Assembly: GCA_002189035.1 (NCBI GenBank)
Contig: NEEC01000019.1
Span: forward strand, 930,001 to 994,000
Direction: 5' to 3'
Origin: Utricularia gibba
Lineage: Eukaryota; Streptophyta; Magnoliopsida; Lamiales; Lentibulariaceae
DNA length: 64,000 bases
Part shown: positions 11,507 through 24,588 of the stretch, piece after piece
Layout: each line of letters opens with the position of its first letter
How positions within the stretch are numbered: the stretch's first letter is position 1
Translations under genes and position numbers: made by a program
Notes under the pieces: model-generated
Told to the model about the DNA's origin: nothing
Seen by the model: the letters and a program-made list of their open reading frames with translations, nothing else
Databases searched by the model: none

Positions 11507-14500
11507 TCAAATCTTGCTCCGAGGTAAAATGGCATTTGCAGAGTGTGCATCTGCACCGTTCCGTGGCCTGAGTTTTGAGAGTTCATTCTGATCTGTGATG
11601 AATTTGGCGAACCGGGAGCCCTTGATTACTTTTGCATCATCCCTGTGAGGCGACTCGGGGACGGCAGGATCGTGTCGGCTCTCTGGTTTTGGATGCGGTG
11701 GTGGTGGTGGTGGTGACAAAGACCACACGGCGGTAAGGCGTTCATCGGGCAGGTTGAGTTCTTCTAAGATGGCAAGATCCTCCATGTCTGCATCACGTAA
11801 AAAGCTTAATAGAGAGCTTAATGCTTTCTTCAAGCGATTTTAAAGAGGGGAAGAAACTAATATGCCATCAAAATGACTGGTCGGAAACAGCCCAACAGGC
11901 AAAGTTCCTCCATGCCGACGATCTTGATTTCAAGAAAAAAAAAATCAACCTCAAAAAGTTTCTAGTTCAGAAAGAAATTAAAGCTGCTCATTTGACAGGA
12001 ATCTCGAAAGATGGAGTAACCAACCTTTGGAGAAGTTCAAAACTGGCTGCAGAGCAGCACATGGTATGCTAAAATTGATGTGCGGTAGAAGTGTGCCACC
12101 AGCATGCCTGGCATTGCTGTCAAAACATTTAAAAGAAAACGTAAGTTTTCATGTACGGATGCCATGATTGAAGGGAAAAGTGAAAGAAAACAATAATGAG
12201 AAGCATATGACACGCGAGAAGATAAAGAGACAGATTTCAACATGCTCTCAGTTTTATGACAAATATTTTATGTAACTGACTTAACTACTCGTCTGATTAT
12301 CTGTTGTCCAAGCAACTTGCTTTAGGTCATGTAGTGCAAGGTTCCGAACCTCAATCAAGGCAAGTGAAGAAGGTTTCTAATATGCAATTTTGTTGAATCA
12401 AGGGACCTCTACCTTGTGACAAGGCCAATGAAGTGACCCTCAGAACTGATGACAGCACCACCACTACTCCCAGGATGAACTGCAGCAGTTGTCTGAAGCA
12501 TGGCAGGAAAACGATCTTGTACGCTCCACTTATGGGATGTAGTTTTCAAAGACCTGGTTGCTTTAATTACTCTGGTAATTACACCAAAGCATACTGATGG
12601 AAGCATATCTGACGAAAAGTCGAAAAGTTAGCTCATCATAACAACAAAAAATCAGCCGTCAAGAGTAAAAAATCAGGTCACTGAGACAAAAAAGAAATTT
12701 ATTAACTTTTCCATTACTAAATGCATATCTTACTTATCACACAACCATGCTTTTCCTGACGTTTGAAAGAATATTCAATAAAAAAGTGGTTCGCTAAACA
12801 TAGCAAAGTTCATGTCAGAATCCATCAGCTCAAAAATTGAAAAATTGCATGACTTGATTTTAGTAGTTCAATATGATAGAGCTGGAACATATCTAGGAGA
12901 CCAGACCTTATATGGCAATCTAATAAAAAGATTAGACAGAAGAATAGATCCTGTTACCAAAACGAGGTCCAAAGAGTCCATGGCCAATTATATATGCCTT
13001 TGATCCAACTTCAGGGCACTTGAAGTCAACGGAAATAGGGAAAAGTTGACCTGAAGATACTTGAAGCTGCAATAGTGCAATATCTAAAGGGCCTTTGGAA
13101 ATATATACTACCCTAGCGTCCGCCCACATCCATGGTTTCATAAAATCCAAACGTGCACATATACTTTGATGCTTTATGCTGGGAGAGTTATATCCGTATG
13201 GTGTATTCTCATGCCTCAAGGAGCTATCTCCATTTTCTGAACTTCTTGGCTGCTCATTCAGAGTTGATATTGCGCAATCAAATCTTCCAAATTGCTCACG
13301 CATATTGTAAACATCGGCACTCCTAAACCAGCTCGCATGTTTCTCATTACACACAGCTGTTTTGCCAAAACGCCATGGCTCCAAAAGATGAGCATTGGTA
13401 AGAATCAAACCTTCCTTATTTAGTAAAACACCAGATGCCCATGATCCATTCTCATGTTTAATAAGACAAATCGAGTTCATTGCCTTTTCAACAGGAGTTG
13501 GGATATGGGAAGGTAAATATATGTGCTCATTCAAACTACTTCCAGTTTCATTCAAGTGGCACAAGGTTGAACAGTTCGGCATATTCAAGTTCCGATTTTC
13601 ATCATTAGCTCCTATTGATGAAAAAGAAATATTCTTCAAAATTTCATCCCAAACAGATGCAATAACCTCCCATGGAATGACCATCTGCCAAGCGGAGGTA
13701 TGATTATTTAATAGTTCAAATATCGAGGCTTGATTCAAGATGATAACATCAAGTATAGCTAACATCTGTTTAAATTATCTACTTAATCCTCCCACATTTG
13801 CTCACAAAAAAACAAAAACAAAAATCCCACCACCAATGAAATTAGAAGAAGCAACAATGGCATCAACATGAAGAAACTGGCAATTACAAGGTCAAACTTT
13901 CAGATGAGCCAGATTCACAAAATTTTCTTCATCATATATAGTCATCAGGCTAGAATGAGATGCCATACGCAAACAACAAGAGCGCCCAATACAGTATTAC
14001 CTGAATTTCTGCACCACTATGTTTTTGCCGCAGTGGTGTGGTAAGAAGACCTATAATCTGGCCATACTGGCTGAAAACTGGGCTGCCTTCCATTCCTTTT
14101 AAGAACCAGAGGCAGAACAGAATCAGGAACCATAGTGCAGCACAGTAAATGGTAAGGCTGGCACTTCATACCAGGAAGGCACCTAATATCAACCATCAGT
14201 AAAGATCTTGTGAAAGAGTTGGGTGGGTAGATGTTGCCAATTGACCCCACAGAAATACTGTAATCAGTTAATGTCAAGATTGCATGAGTACAGAACTGTA
14301 TTTATGTCGTGTAAATGCAACACTACTTTGCATAAAAATGGAGCAAAACTGAGAGGTGGCACATATAAAGTGATCCAGAATATCGAACATTGAAACTTCT
14401 TGAAGGATTACTAACTTATTAAAGAAGTGCAAAGGTGATAGGATGCCAAAAGGAGAACCCATGGCCAGAATAAGATCCCCTCTCCTGGGAACTGACACTT

Positions 14501-15955
14501 GCAATTTGGGAAAAAACTGAAGCACAAAAATACGTGCTCCATCATCATAAGAAAATTGCAATCCAAAAATTGAGTAACATAGACTTGGATACGATCGGAA
14601 AAATTAAAAAACTGAAGTATAAATGGAAGAGTACCAAAGACAGTTTTGAAGGGATTGCGAGCACAGCCATCCTTGTAGCTAATTGCCCAATCTCTTTTGC
14701 ATCATGCGACTCCACCTTCTTCAGGGGCCAAAGGCTCTGATAGGATGAATCAACCTGAAATCAACAAAGATGCTCATTGAGATTTAATGGATAGGATTAG
14801 TATAAAAGACTGGATAAGCTGATCCATACTAACTAGCCTTCAACCAAAACAAAATCACCTGTGAATGAATAATTATGAGGCATTAGGCGATCATCTACCT
14901 TTGTGCCAGCATTCTCATTGATTTGTTGCGGACCATGGTTTTCATTAGCCAGAGACCAACCAACTTCCCAAATTTTATCCGATTTACCAAAAGAGGCTAA
15001 TATAATTGATTCAACAGCAGCTGATGCTTCAGGAATGCTTATCTACAGAACCCATATTAAAAAAAAAGTCACAAACTTTCTTGAGGAAGCATGGGTAACA
15101 GAAATAGGGGAATTAAAAAGCATAAAAATAAAACTATAGATGGTGCATTTTACATTCTAAAACCAAATTCAGTGATCCTCTTGGGCCAGCTTATCAATGT
15201 AACTGCATACCATCATCAACAGCTCAGCAGGAATCCATGATACTGCCTCGGTATTGCCTTCTAACCCGCATTTTTCCTGTACATAAATCTCCAGTCAGTA
15301 GCCAACCCAGTGATGGCATTTCTTGACAAAAAAATCTCCATCGATACTCCCCTACCTCAAACAATATATCGATTTGTGCACCTAATATTAGTTGCGGTTT
15401 CCCTTGCAATGGCTTTGAAGCAGCATACGATGTTAATAAAAATTCCAGAAACAAACAGTTATTTGTGCATGAAATCGTGTATGAGATAAACCTCTGATAA
15501 GTTTTCCCGATGCTGATGTGATAGAAAAGGCTCAATGACAGATGAAGTTATCACAACCAATGCACCTGACGACCATATATCATTGTTACCGGTCACTGTT
15601 TGACTCCCAGTGGATGCTGGAAAAATCATTCCTGATGCTGAGAGAGTCGTTTTCCCAGAACTACCAAGCACAATGATTCCCATATCAACTATCAAACTTC
15701 AAGAATAACTCATGAATCTCCTCCCAAGCAATAAATACGCAGCACACTCACTTGTGAAGGTGGAAAGCATGATTTCTCATCTTCAGACCCTTGGGATCCT
15801 GAATGCGTATTGTATAAACACCAAAATTCCATCACAAAAACAGCACTACATGATACATAACTATCTACACAGACTGGATGCAAACTCACTGGGCCTTGAA
15901 CTCTGACCATCACAGAAAATTTGCGAGCCAAATCAGCAACTTCAGGAAAACCCAT
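11507..15955 (-). CDS. DEG15: DEG15 peroxisomal (glyoxysomal) processing protease
   Basis: Trypsin-like protease that removes PTS2 presequences in the peroxisome. Fourteen minus-strand exons could be joined in phase: 15955-15890, 15798-15752, 15660-15492, 15412-15356, 15276-15211, 15042-14899, 14754-14635, 14516-14416, 14257-14172, 14095-14001, 13684-12958, 12608-12413, 12116-12025 and 11787-11507, for 748 residues (Arabidopsis about 709). The N-terminus starts [15 protein letters not shown], close to the known enzyme. The catalytic triad is visible: His in [12 protein letters not shown], Asp in [10 protein letters not shown] and Ser in HPGSSGGAV. Another conserved block is [17 protein letters not shown]. 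The protein ends PRSKI, a PTS1 variant, where Arabidopsis has SKL. The last exon carries a Pro-rich insert ([10 protein letters not shown]). Assignment is very secure. Confidence 0.95.
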
Positions 15956-17026
15956 GTAGACAAGTAGATAACTACTCAACAGCCGATGAGAGCAATCTGG
16001 AGCAATCAAGTACAACTGTTTCCAAGATTGCTAGGGAGTTGAAACCATGAGGTGAAGAACTTGCCCTCCAGGCTCCAACAACAGAGAAATCCCAAATTCA
16101 GACGCAACCTCGACCGTCCACATCACCATACGAAGGATTAACAGCAGCACGCCGCCGACTGCAAATCAACAACAAAATTATTACCAATTAAAAATAGGAA
16201 CGTAATTTATTTATCTCTTATTAATTAAATGAAGTCTATGTTTTAAAATTTCTCAATTAATAATTAATTAACGTGTAATTTAAACTTGATTAGTTCAGAA
16301 GCCAATGGATTTACACTTAATTAGTTTCAAAATTTAAATCCAATAAATAATATAAAAATAATTCATTATTTATATTTACAATTCAAATTTCACATTCAGC
16401 TTTTACTGCTCTATCTAATTTTAATTTAGTTTATAGCATTGAACTTATTTAATCTTATTGAGATTAATGTGTGTGCATATATATATATAAGTTATGTTAT
16501 ATTTAAATACTTTATAAAATGATTCTGTTTAATTTTTGAATATTTTAATCTTTAACTATTTTATATTAAAATCATAAATTTAGATTTTATCATTAACTTT
16601 TAAGGTTATTGATTTTTTATGATTAAATAAAAACTAATTAGAAAAATTATATTATTCATTTTTATATATTTTAAAAAATACCTTTATATTATAGCATTTA
16701 ATTATATACTAATTTCATATATTAAACTTTACAATATATATCTTATTTTATTAAATTTTATAGTATACCAACAATTTTACAATCTAAAACTCATTTTATT
16801 TACATAATGTCAAAATTGATTCTACTTTACATAATCTAAATCAAAATTTCAAATTAAACAACAAATAACTACATTACAGGAAAGGGTTAGCATGCAACCC
16901 TTATTTGTCTACAAAGTCACAGTCCGGAGTAATGTACAGTTATACAGAAACTCCCATGAAGAACACTGGAACAATGATAAGATCAAAGGCTAGCATTGGA
17001 ACCATGGAGCACTTGCTGCGCATCTG
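15956..17026. other. DEG15 upstream region with dispersed repeat
   Basis: About 15956-16160 is DEG15 leader/promoter. From about 16190 to 16870 the DNA is extremely A+T-rich and includes a repeat copy (16521-16850) shared with 40.35 kb. The remainder is probably FES1 3' UTR. Confidence 0.55.
16521..16850. repeat. Dispersed A+T-rich repeat, family 2, copy A
   Basis: Shares order and wording with 40351-40650 in direct orientation: both begin with ATTCTGTTTAATTTTTGAA and end near CAAAATTGATT and TACATAAT. Colinear similarity over about 300 bp implies a transposon-derived repeat, not chance A+T bias. No coding capacity or clear termini seen. Confidence 0.6.
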
Positions 17027-18960
17027 TCAAGATTTTCCATGTATTTCAATGTAAGCCTGCAAAGAAACACAGAAGATGTGGGCAGGGCCATGATTCTTTC
17101 AACAAGTTTGTCGAACCGGGTAGCCGTACCTCGACTAGCTTTGCAAGTTTGGAGTGCGATGAAGAAAGGTACAAATGGATTGATTCATTGGTTGCTGGAA
17201 TCTGATATGGTTGTATTGTGCTCATAACCTTGTCAACAGACTTCTTGACTATCAGCTTATGAGCATCCTTGCTCATCAGACCTTCACGCCAGGTTGGTTT
17301 CACCAATTCCTTAACATACTCTGCAAGTGCTGATTTGAAACACATCAAGGCTTTTGCTTCGAAGTTCATCTGCTCCTCTCCCTTGCAAACAGCTTCATCT
17401 TCACCTTTGGTGCCAGAGGCATCAGCGTTTACTTCTACCTCATTGTTCAGCTTTTCGACTCTTGAACCACTATCATGACTGCTTCCCATGGGTTCTGCTC
17501 CCACGGTTTCCCCTGTTTGAGCACCATCCTCAAAATTATCCCTTCCTGCTGAGGCATCTGATCTCGTCTTCAAATCCTTTACTGATGAAACTTGGTCAGA
17601 GGAAGTCAATTTTAACTGTTCATCACTCAAACGTGTTTCACCGATACCATTATCCTTGATTCCTTGTGGAAATTCCTTCAGTAATAAAGCCCGAGTTACA
17701 GCATGTGATGGTTCAAATGGAATTGATGGCTCCCAGGCGTAAGAAGGGAACATAGCATCATGAGCTGCAGGCTCCCTATCAGCTATTTGATGGTGCTGTG
17801 ATGTACCGCCAAAATCTGGGGACCAAAAAAAAGTACTTCTAGGAAAAGAAGGCTCGATGTAGCCATGAGGATTTCCAAGTTTCCAAGGGGTAAAACCGAA
17901 GGAAGTAGACTGGTTAGCCATGGAACCATCCAACAACCTCTTGTCATGGGCAACCATACCAATTTTATCCTCATTTAATCTTGTTCCAAAAGCGGATATT
18001 CCAGGACAACTATGGCGATCATATAATGATGCACTAGAGCAAGTCAACATATTTCCAATGGATGCATGATCTGTCTCAGGACACCCGTCTCTAAGCAATG
18101 AGGCAGAAGAGTAGCCCTCCAGGGAACTCACTTTATCAAAAGGTACGGAAATCCCACCCACCACCCGAGGAAAATCCATATTCATAGTCTGAATGTTTGA
18201 TTTTGGATACTCTACACCATCCTTCATATGAAGGAACCTGCAAGATGTGCCCTTGATGCACCAACCTTTTGCATAAAACTGACAAGGAACTTTAATTTTC
18301 TTCTTTGATCCATCATGTTGAACACCAAAAAGACGTTTCTTTGACTTTGAATTTTTCCCCGGAAACCTGAGAAAAAGAGTCAATATGACTAATCATAGCA
18401 AATATATAAAAAAAGCTCTAACCTTGGCGAAGTATGTTTAGCACCCATAGCTTTTGAAGTCTTTGGTGTAGTTTCTGTGTCAGTGACAGCAATGTCATTC
18501 CTCTTCGTTGGAGAAACATCATCCAAAATCAAAGCATTAGCATCTTCCACAGGACTCCTTTTCGAATGGCTCTCATTCTCAGAGGCAATTTTTTGATTAT
18601 CATCATCACGCATACTTCCCCCTGCAAGAACCCCCAAAAAAGGTTCCTAAAAAATCAGAAATAAGACCTAGGCGCGACCTTGACAAAAGCAGCATCACAC
18701 TGACTGCGAATTGCGAAACACAAACCGTTTACGTGATCATGCTCCAGAACCTTAGTCGGCATATCCAAAATCTTCTCCCTTTCCTTGGGGTTAGCGACAT
18801 CCGCAACATCTTTGGCGTCAATTCGGACTTCTATTTCTTGCTCGATGCCGCCACCCTCCAGTTCAGTCTCATCGTATTCCACTTCATTCCCCGTAAAGAC
18901 ACCTCCGGAACCCAGGGACCCGGCAGAAACTGGCGAGGCCACGGCGACGCACGACGCCAT
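17027..18960 (-). CDS. FES1: CCCH zinc-finger protein, FRIGIDA-ESSENTIAL1-like
   Basis: Exons 18960-18726, 18621-18423, 18366-17130 and 17056-17027 join in phase to 566 residues. The single CCCH finger starts exon 3: CQFYAKGWCIKGTSCRFLH, spacing C-x7-C-x5-C-x3-H, preceded by a basic GKNSKSKKRLFG segment. The rest is Ser-rich and probably disordered. A conserved C-terminal helix region (ALAEYVKELVKPTWREGLMSK, then the stretch to SKLAKLVE) ends in a 10-codon last exon. One finger of this type plus the C-terminal block match FES1, a FRIGIDA-complex partner that raises FLC expression in Arabidopsis; outside Brassicaceae its role is less clear. For exon 1, the donor AACG/GTTTGTG at 18726 was chosen because it alone keeps frame into exon 2; a donor at 18679 would not. 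Confidence 0.82.
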
Positions 18961-20162
18961 TGGGATCCAGGCACTGGAAGAATAGGAGAAGATAGAAGAG
19001 CTTTACCCAATTTTCTCGTCATTATATTTAAATTACATAACAAAGTTAATTATATTTATATATTTCATATCATTCTAATCAGTTTGAAAAATTCTTATTT
19101 CAGAAAAATTTTTAAGTTTTAATTTATTTTTGTTTCATTTTTTAAATGATTTTCCATTAGTCACAAGTTTATTTCATGTTACAAATATTCAAATAATACT
19201 TAACCTTATAATGAAACAAATTAGATTGATGCCATATTTTGGATTTGTTCTGTATTTTAATTTTTGCTTCAAACTATATAAAATATATTCAACACTATGA
19301 TTTCAGAAATAAATTTAATTTTTAAATTATAAAACTGTATTGTAAAATAATATAAAACTATATTATGGATTTTAATAAATTATATTATATATAGTAAATT
19401 TAATAAATTAAATTATTGTTTAGTTTTAATGTGATTAAATTTAAATTGAATAATATAATTTTTTAATTACTTTATTATTTAATCACTAAAATATATATTC
19501 AAGAAATTTAAAAAAATATATGAAATTAATAGTAAAATCTGAATTTCTAATTTTATTATAACACATGATAATATTATAATGTAAAAAAATTAAAAAAAAT
19601 CAATTTAAAAAATTTAGTTGAGATACCACGCCCTTGATGTTTGAACAAATTATTTATTTATTAAATGTTATTTTATGATTATTAATATTTAAAATGGTCC
19701 AGTGTCTGAATAATGGAGGTAATGAATGTGGTAAAATTGATTAGGTGCAAACCAGACAATTAGTGCGTATTTCAAGTCCTATATTTTGACAGCCTTTCTG
19801 GAGTTCGACGGCCGGATTACGACCTAAGCGTCAACGCGCAGAAGAAAAAGGACGAGAATTTCTCACTCAGACGCCATTTTGCTGTACTCCCGATTACTTC
19901 ACCGTGATTATCGGTATTGGGTACTTTGCAATTTGGTTCCGAGGAGTTCGCCCCTGCCATTCCCTTTTTGTTTCAACTGAGAAGAAACAAAAGTGAGTGA
20001 GTTGTCAACTAGGAATACGCAGTAAAATCATTTTTTGAGGATTTATTGAACTGGGGATTTTCGGATCGCCTTGCTCGGGGTGCCGGCAGATCGGCGATAG
20101 AAATGTTGCCAGTTTCTTGAGGTGGGGAGAGAGAGTGAAGTTCGAAGGGAGTCCAGATCACG
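18961..20162. other. Bidirectional intergenic, FES1 to RLP4
   Basis: Divergent promoters flank a very A+T-rich core (19020-19700). The core contains an inverted copy of repeat family 2 (about 19330-19560). The last 400 bp before RLP4 are less biased and likely hold its promoter and leader. Confidence 0.5.
19330..19560. repeat. Dispersed repeat, family 2, inverted copy C
   Basis: The reverse complement of this stretch reads like the middle of copy A, with GATTAAATAA followed by ATTAAAAAATTATATTATTCA in the same order. It is more diverged than copy B; boundaries are uncertain. Confidence 0.4.
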
Positions 20163-23100
20163 ATGCAAGAAACTGTGCTTTATCTGTTTATTGTCGCCCT
20201 CTTTGTGGCGCCTAGGCTTGCTCTTTCTCGAGGTTAGTTCTATCTTGTTTTTTTAGCTAGTTCTTTCATGTATATATTTTCGCTATGTATGGCGAGTTGT
20301 GCCGTTGTTTGGTAAGATGATACGGATTTTGAACCCGATTTTATGCCCTCTATTGGAAATTTCGGTTTGGGAGTTCCTTCGCGTGATTGCTGTCCTGTCG
20401 GGGTAAAGAAATAGCATTTTATGGCTGTTGATCATCTTATTAATTGTGGGTTTTTTTGTGTTCTGCACAGCACCATATGTTCTACGAATAAGTTGTGGAG
20501 CTCGCGCTGATGTTCACAGTACGCCATCAAACACTCTGTGGTACAAAGATTTTGCATACACCGGAGGAATTCCAGCGAATGCAACCCGGCCAAGTTATAT
20601 CACACCTTCGTTGGATACACTTCGTTATTTCCCATTGTCCGAGGGCCCAGAGAATTGCTATAACATCAACAGAGTGCCCCGTGGACATTATGCAGTCAGA
20701 ATCTTCTTTGGATTGGTAGCTGATCCAAGTTTTAACAATGAACCTCTGTTTGATGTGTCCATTGAAGGAACTTTAATTTACTCTCTGCCATCTGGTTGGA
20801 GCAACCATGATGACGAGCGTGCATTTGTTGAAGCCCTGATATTTCTCAAAGATGGGACAGCTTCTCTTTGTTTCCACAGCACTGGACACGGAGATCCGGC
20901 TATTCTTGCGATTGAAATTCTTCAAATTGATAACAGGGCTTATTATTTTGGAAATGGCTATGGTCAAGGCACAATTCTTAGAACTGATAGAAGATTAAGT
21001 TTTGGTGCAAAGAGTCCGAAATTTGGGGCAGATTACAGTGCAGACCATTGGGGTGGTGATAGGTTTTGGAATGCACTTTCAGGTTTTGACCAGAGTTCTT
21101 TCAAGATCATTACTACTGACAGTGCCATCAAGCTGGCTTCAAGGCCACCAAACTTCTATCCAGAGGCTCTTTATCAGAGGGCCCTTGTTAGTACTGATAG
21201 TCAACCTGATCTATCATATATTATGGAGGTTGATCCCACAAGAAACTACTCTCTTTGGTTACACTTTGCAGAAATAGATCCTGCAGTCACAGATTCCGGT
21301 CAAAGGGTATTTGATATCCTACTTAATGGCGATGCTGTTTTTCGAGATATTGACATAGTTCAGATGGCTGGGGGAATTAACAGTGCCCTTGTATTGAACA
21401 CATCTGTCACTGTTAGTGGACGGATTTTGACTGTAACTTTACATCCAACAAAAGGGAATCATGCAATCATCAGTGCCATTGAGCTCTTAGAACTTGTCAA
21501 GGCTGAATCAAAGACACTACCAGAAGAAAGTGAGCAAAAATACTTGAAGCATACTTTTTCTCTTCTTTGTGCATCGTTACTGTAAATGAATCTCTTGCAA
21601 ATTTCTTTTTTTCTCTGCAGTCGGGGCTCTGAAAACATTGAAGAGTAGTCTTGGCCTTCCTCTTCGCTTAGGTTGGAATGGGGATCCCTGTGTTCCTGAA
21701 CAACATCCATGGAGTGGAATAGACTGCCAATATGACAGAACCCTCCATAAATATGTAATTGATGGATTGTGAGTTCTTTAGTCCTGCTCTTAATTGATTG
21801 AAAATTCAATTTTATGGAATCTTGTAGTACATCGTAGCATATTCAAGTCAGCACTTTGTTTGTTAGTTTTGCGTATCTTTATTTTGTTGGAACACAAGCA
21901 TTTTACAAAACAACTCTTGTAAGGCATGACAATTGCTAGTGGATGTAATTCTTATGTTGACCTGGTTGAGCATGTTTTATTTCATTTTCTCAAAAATATC
22001 TGCCATGACAGGGGTCTTGATAACCAGGGATTAAGGGGTTTCATACCACAAGACATATCCCGGCTGAAGCATCTCCAAAGCATGTAAGTCAAATAGTGTC
22101 CTTGCTCTCACAATGCTATGATTACAACAATGTACGATGGATATACGCATGTATTCTTTCTGCTTGTGCTCCCTTTATTGCTAAGAAACTGCCTTGGATA
22201 ATTCTCCCTTTTTTTTACAGAAACTTGAGTGGGAATAGCATTTCTGGAGAGATTCCATCATCTCTTGGAACAGTTTCTAGCCTTGAGATATTGTGAGTGG
22301 AGACTTCAACAATTTTATTGCAATTCTAAGCAGTCTTCTTTACTTTGTTCCAAACATGTGCTCTTCGAAATTTCTTTTGTGACTTCCAACTTCATAAGCC
22401 GATGTAAGCTGTAATTAAGAAAAACAAAAAAAAAAAAGTACTTTTCCCCATGGTTAGCCTCAATGACTGCCTCCTCGACTCAAGGACTTCTGAACTTCAA
22501 TTTTCACCACAGGGACCTCTCTTTCAATTCTTTCAATGGATCAATTCCTGAGAGCCTTGGAGGTTTAACCTCACTACGGATACTGTAAGTCTTTCTATGC
22601 CTTTCTTTTTCGCAGCCCGCACGATTTTTTTCATAAAGACTAATGATACTTCAACAGGGACCTGAATGGGAACTCTTTATCAGGAAGAGTGCCCACTGCA
22701 CTCGGTGGCCGCCTGTTACATGGAGCTAGCTTCAAGTACGTACCTCAGCTATTCCCATCAATGGGCCTAGCTTTTTATTCTGTTATTGCAGATTGATCAA
22801 TCAAAAGATACGTACGTATTGATGGTGGATCATTGCAGCTTCACCGATAATTCTGGTCTATGTGGAATCCCCGGCCTGCCCCCATGTGGGCCGCATCTCT
22901 CTGCTGGTGCAAGAGTCGGCGTCGGCCTTGCCGCCTGCATCGCCTTGCTGCTTATCGCCGCCGGCCTGACAGTCTGGATGAAACGACGCAAAAACATCCT
23001 TCGAGCCCAACACCTGGCTGGTAAGCCCCACCTTCTTGCTCAGCTTCATTCTCTTCCTCCGACTGTTGTACGGTGGTCGGCTTCTTCACCTTGCTCCTCC

Positions 23101-23254
23101 TCCTGTTCTTCTTTCCGCAGCCAGAGATGCCCCGTACGCAAAAGCAAGAACGCAGTTCAACCGGGACGTGCAGCTCGCGAGACACCACCACAGTCACGAC
23201 CAGCCGACGAAGCCCCGCAACGCCGCCGAGAATGGGCCGAGCCTGCTCGCCTGA
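20163..23254 (+). CDS. RLP4: Malectin-like / LRR receptor-like protein (RLP4 type)
   Basis: Nine exons join in phase: 20163-20232, 20471-21529, 21621-21768, 22012-22083, 22221-22292, 22513-22584, 22658-22735, 22839-23020 and 23121-23254, giving 628 residues. Exon 1 is a signal peptide (MQETVLYLFIVALFVAP). Exon 2 is a complete malectin-like domain starting VLRISCGA. Exon 3 ends with the LRR N-cap (GDPCVPEQHPWSG). Exons 4-6, each exactly 72 bp, encode one 24-residue LRR apiece, the usual one-repeat-per-exon pattern. After NSGLCGIPGLPPCGP comes a TM helix (GLAACIALLLIAAGLTV) and a short basic cytosolic tail ending NGPSLLA, without a kinase. Length and tail match Arabidopsis RLP4 (At1g28340 by memory), implicated in polar cell-wall surveillance. 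It is intact here. Confidence 0.95.
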
Positions 23255-24195
23255 TCCCACCAACCCCTCGGCTATCCCTCTCTTGTACACCCTGTTAGGA
23301 ACGATGAGTACGGAAATTCTTTTACCACCAGAGAAGCGGTAAGCAAAATTAATTTTTAAATATTAATATTAATAATAATAAACAAAATTACTACGTTAAT
23401 TGGATAGAGACGGGTGATGAGATGTGGGCGGCGGCAAGAAGGCCGACAGTCTGAGAGTGGTAAAACAAGTACTGTCTATCCGCAGCCGCCACGTGATCAC
23501 GTGATCACCAACCCGGCGGCGTCACCCCCACGTCATCATATTCCTGGATTTAAAATAATTATTATAATTTTCTCCTTTTCCACGCTAAACGGCTTCTTCG
23601 TCTTTCACCAAAACCAATTCTCCTTTCTGCTGCAGCCTTTTTTTTGGGTTAATATTCTTCTGTCCAGAAAAGCAAATATTTTTTTCCAGGGGATTCCCAA
23701 AAGATTTGCTCTTTCACAAGATGCCCTCAAGAAAAATTAATATTTTTTTAATAAAAATGGGGAAATGAGAAAATGCGACGGGGTCAATCGGCGTCGCTGC
23801 GTTTTCGTCGTCTTTGTAAAATTCTTACATTTTCGCACACGCTCCCGACATGCCACGCATGTCCGCGCGTGAGGCGCAGAATCGTTGATTTACTAAACTA
23901 CCCCGGCCCCCTTCTCTGCTCGGCTGACCACCTGCTGACCTGACCTGACCGGACCAGACCGGACCAGACCATGCTTTTTTTATTTTTTTTTATTCCGCTA
24001 TTTGACCCTCAATTTACATCATCTTCTTTCTCACCATCCATCACTGCTGAAGTACTACTGCTGTAAGCAAACTTTTTTTTTACTGGTTTTTTAGGTTTTT
24101 TGGGATTAAAATATTGGATTTAAGAGGAACTGGAGATGTGGATGATTGGATAAGAGCAACACAAAAAAATGGAAGAAGGAGATGAAGGAAAGCGA
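23255..24195. other. Intergenic between convergent RLP4 and ERF12
   Basis: No gene seen. Contains two CACGTG boxes at 23490-23495 and 23498-23503, a short tandem CTGACC/GGACCAGACC tract near 23933-23970, and T-runs. Confidence 0.5.
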
Positions 24196-24588
24196 CTACA
24201 TCCACACGGGGGGAGGTTCGTTGAGGTCGATGGGGAGTCCGCGGGCGGCGAAGCCAATGTAATTGGGTGGCGGAGGGGGCGGCGCTTCGTCTTCTCCGGG
24301 AGGCGGCGTGTGAGTCCCATTGGGGTGGGTGTGAAGGAGCTGGTTAATCATGGAGAAATGATCGGAGGGAACGTTTAGATCCAGAGACGGCGGCGGGAAA
24401 TTGGTCTTGGCCTTGGACCCTCGCAGGGACCTCGCAGCACCGTCGTAGGCCAGCGCGGCCTCCTCCGGAGTGTCGAAGGTCCCGAGCCACACGCGCGTCT
24501 TCTTCCACGGGTCACGTATCTCCGCCGCGTACCGCCCCCAGGGCCGCTTCCTCACGCCGCGGTAGTGTGCCTCACGCGCCGAGTTCAT
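24196..24588 (-). CDS. ERF12: AP2/ERF repressor, ERF12-like
   Basis: One coding exon of about 130 residues. The AP2 domain is nearly at the N-terminus: [20 protein letters not shown], then [20 protein letters not shown] and the terminal KTNFP. Ala and Asp at the group-defining positions ([18 protein letters not shown]) mark an ERF rather than a DREB factor, so GCC-box binding is expected. The tail is Pro-rich and ends [14 protein letters not shown], a DLNxxP-type EAR motif that recruits TOPLESS co-repressors. The start [11 protein letters not shown] is preferred over an upstream Met at 24636, because an AG acceptor-like site lies between them and the family starts right before the domain. ERF11-like lies 1.2 kb upstream on the same strand. 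Confidence 0.9.
   Translation of the reverse strand: MNSAREAHYRGVRKRPWGRYAAEIRDPWKKTRVWLGTFDTPEEAALAYDGAARSLRGSKAKTNFPPPSLDLNVPSDHFSMINQLLHTHPNGTHTPPPGEDEAPPPPPPNYIGFAARGLPIDLNEPPPVWM

Noticed and set aside
18679..18960. FES1 exon 1 extended to a donor at 18679
   Set aside because: Leaves exon 2 out of frame; the donor at 18726 restores frame without assuming an error.
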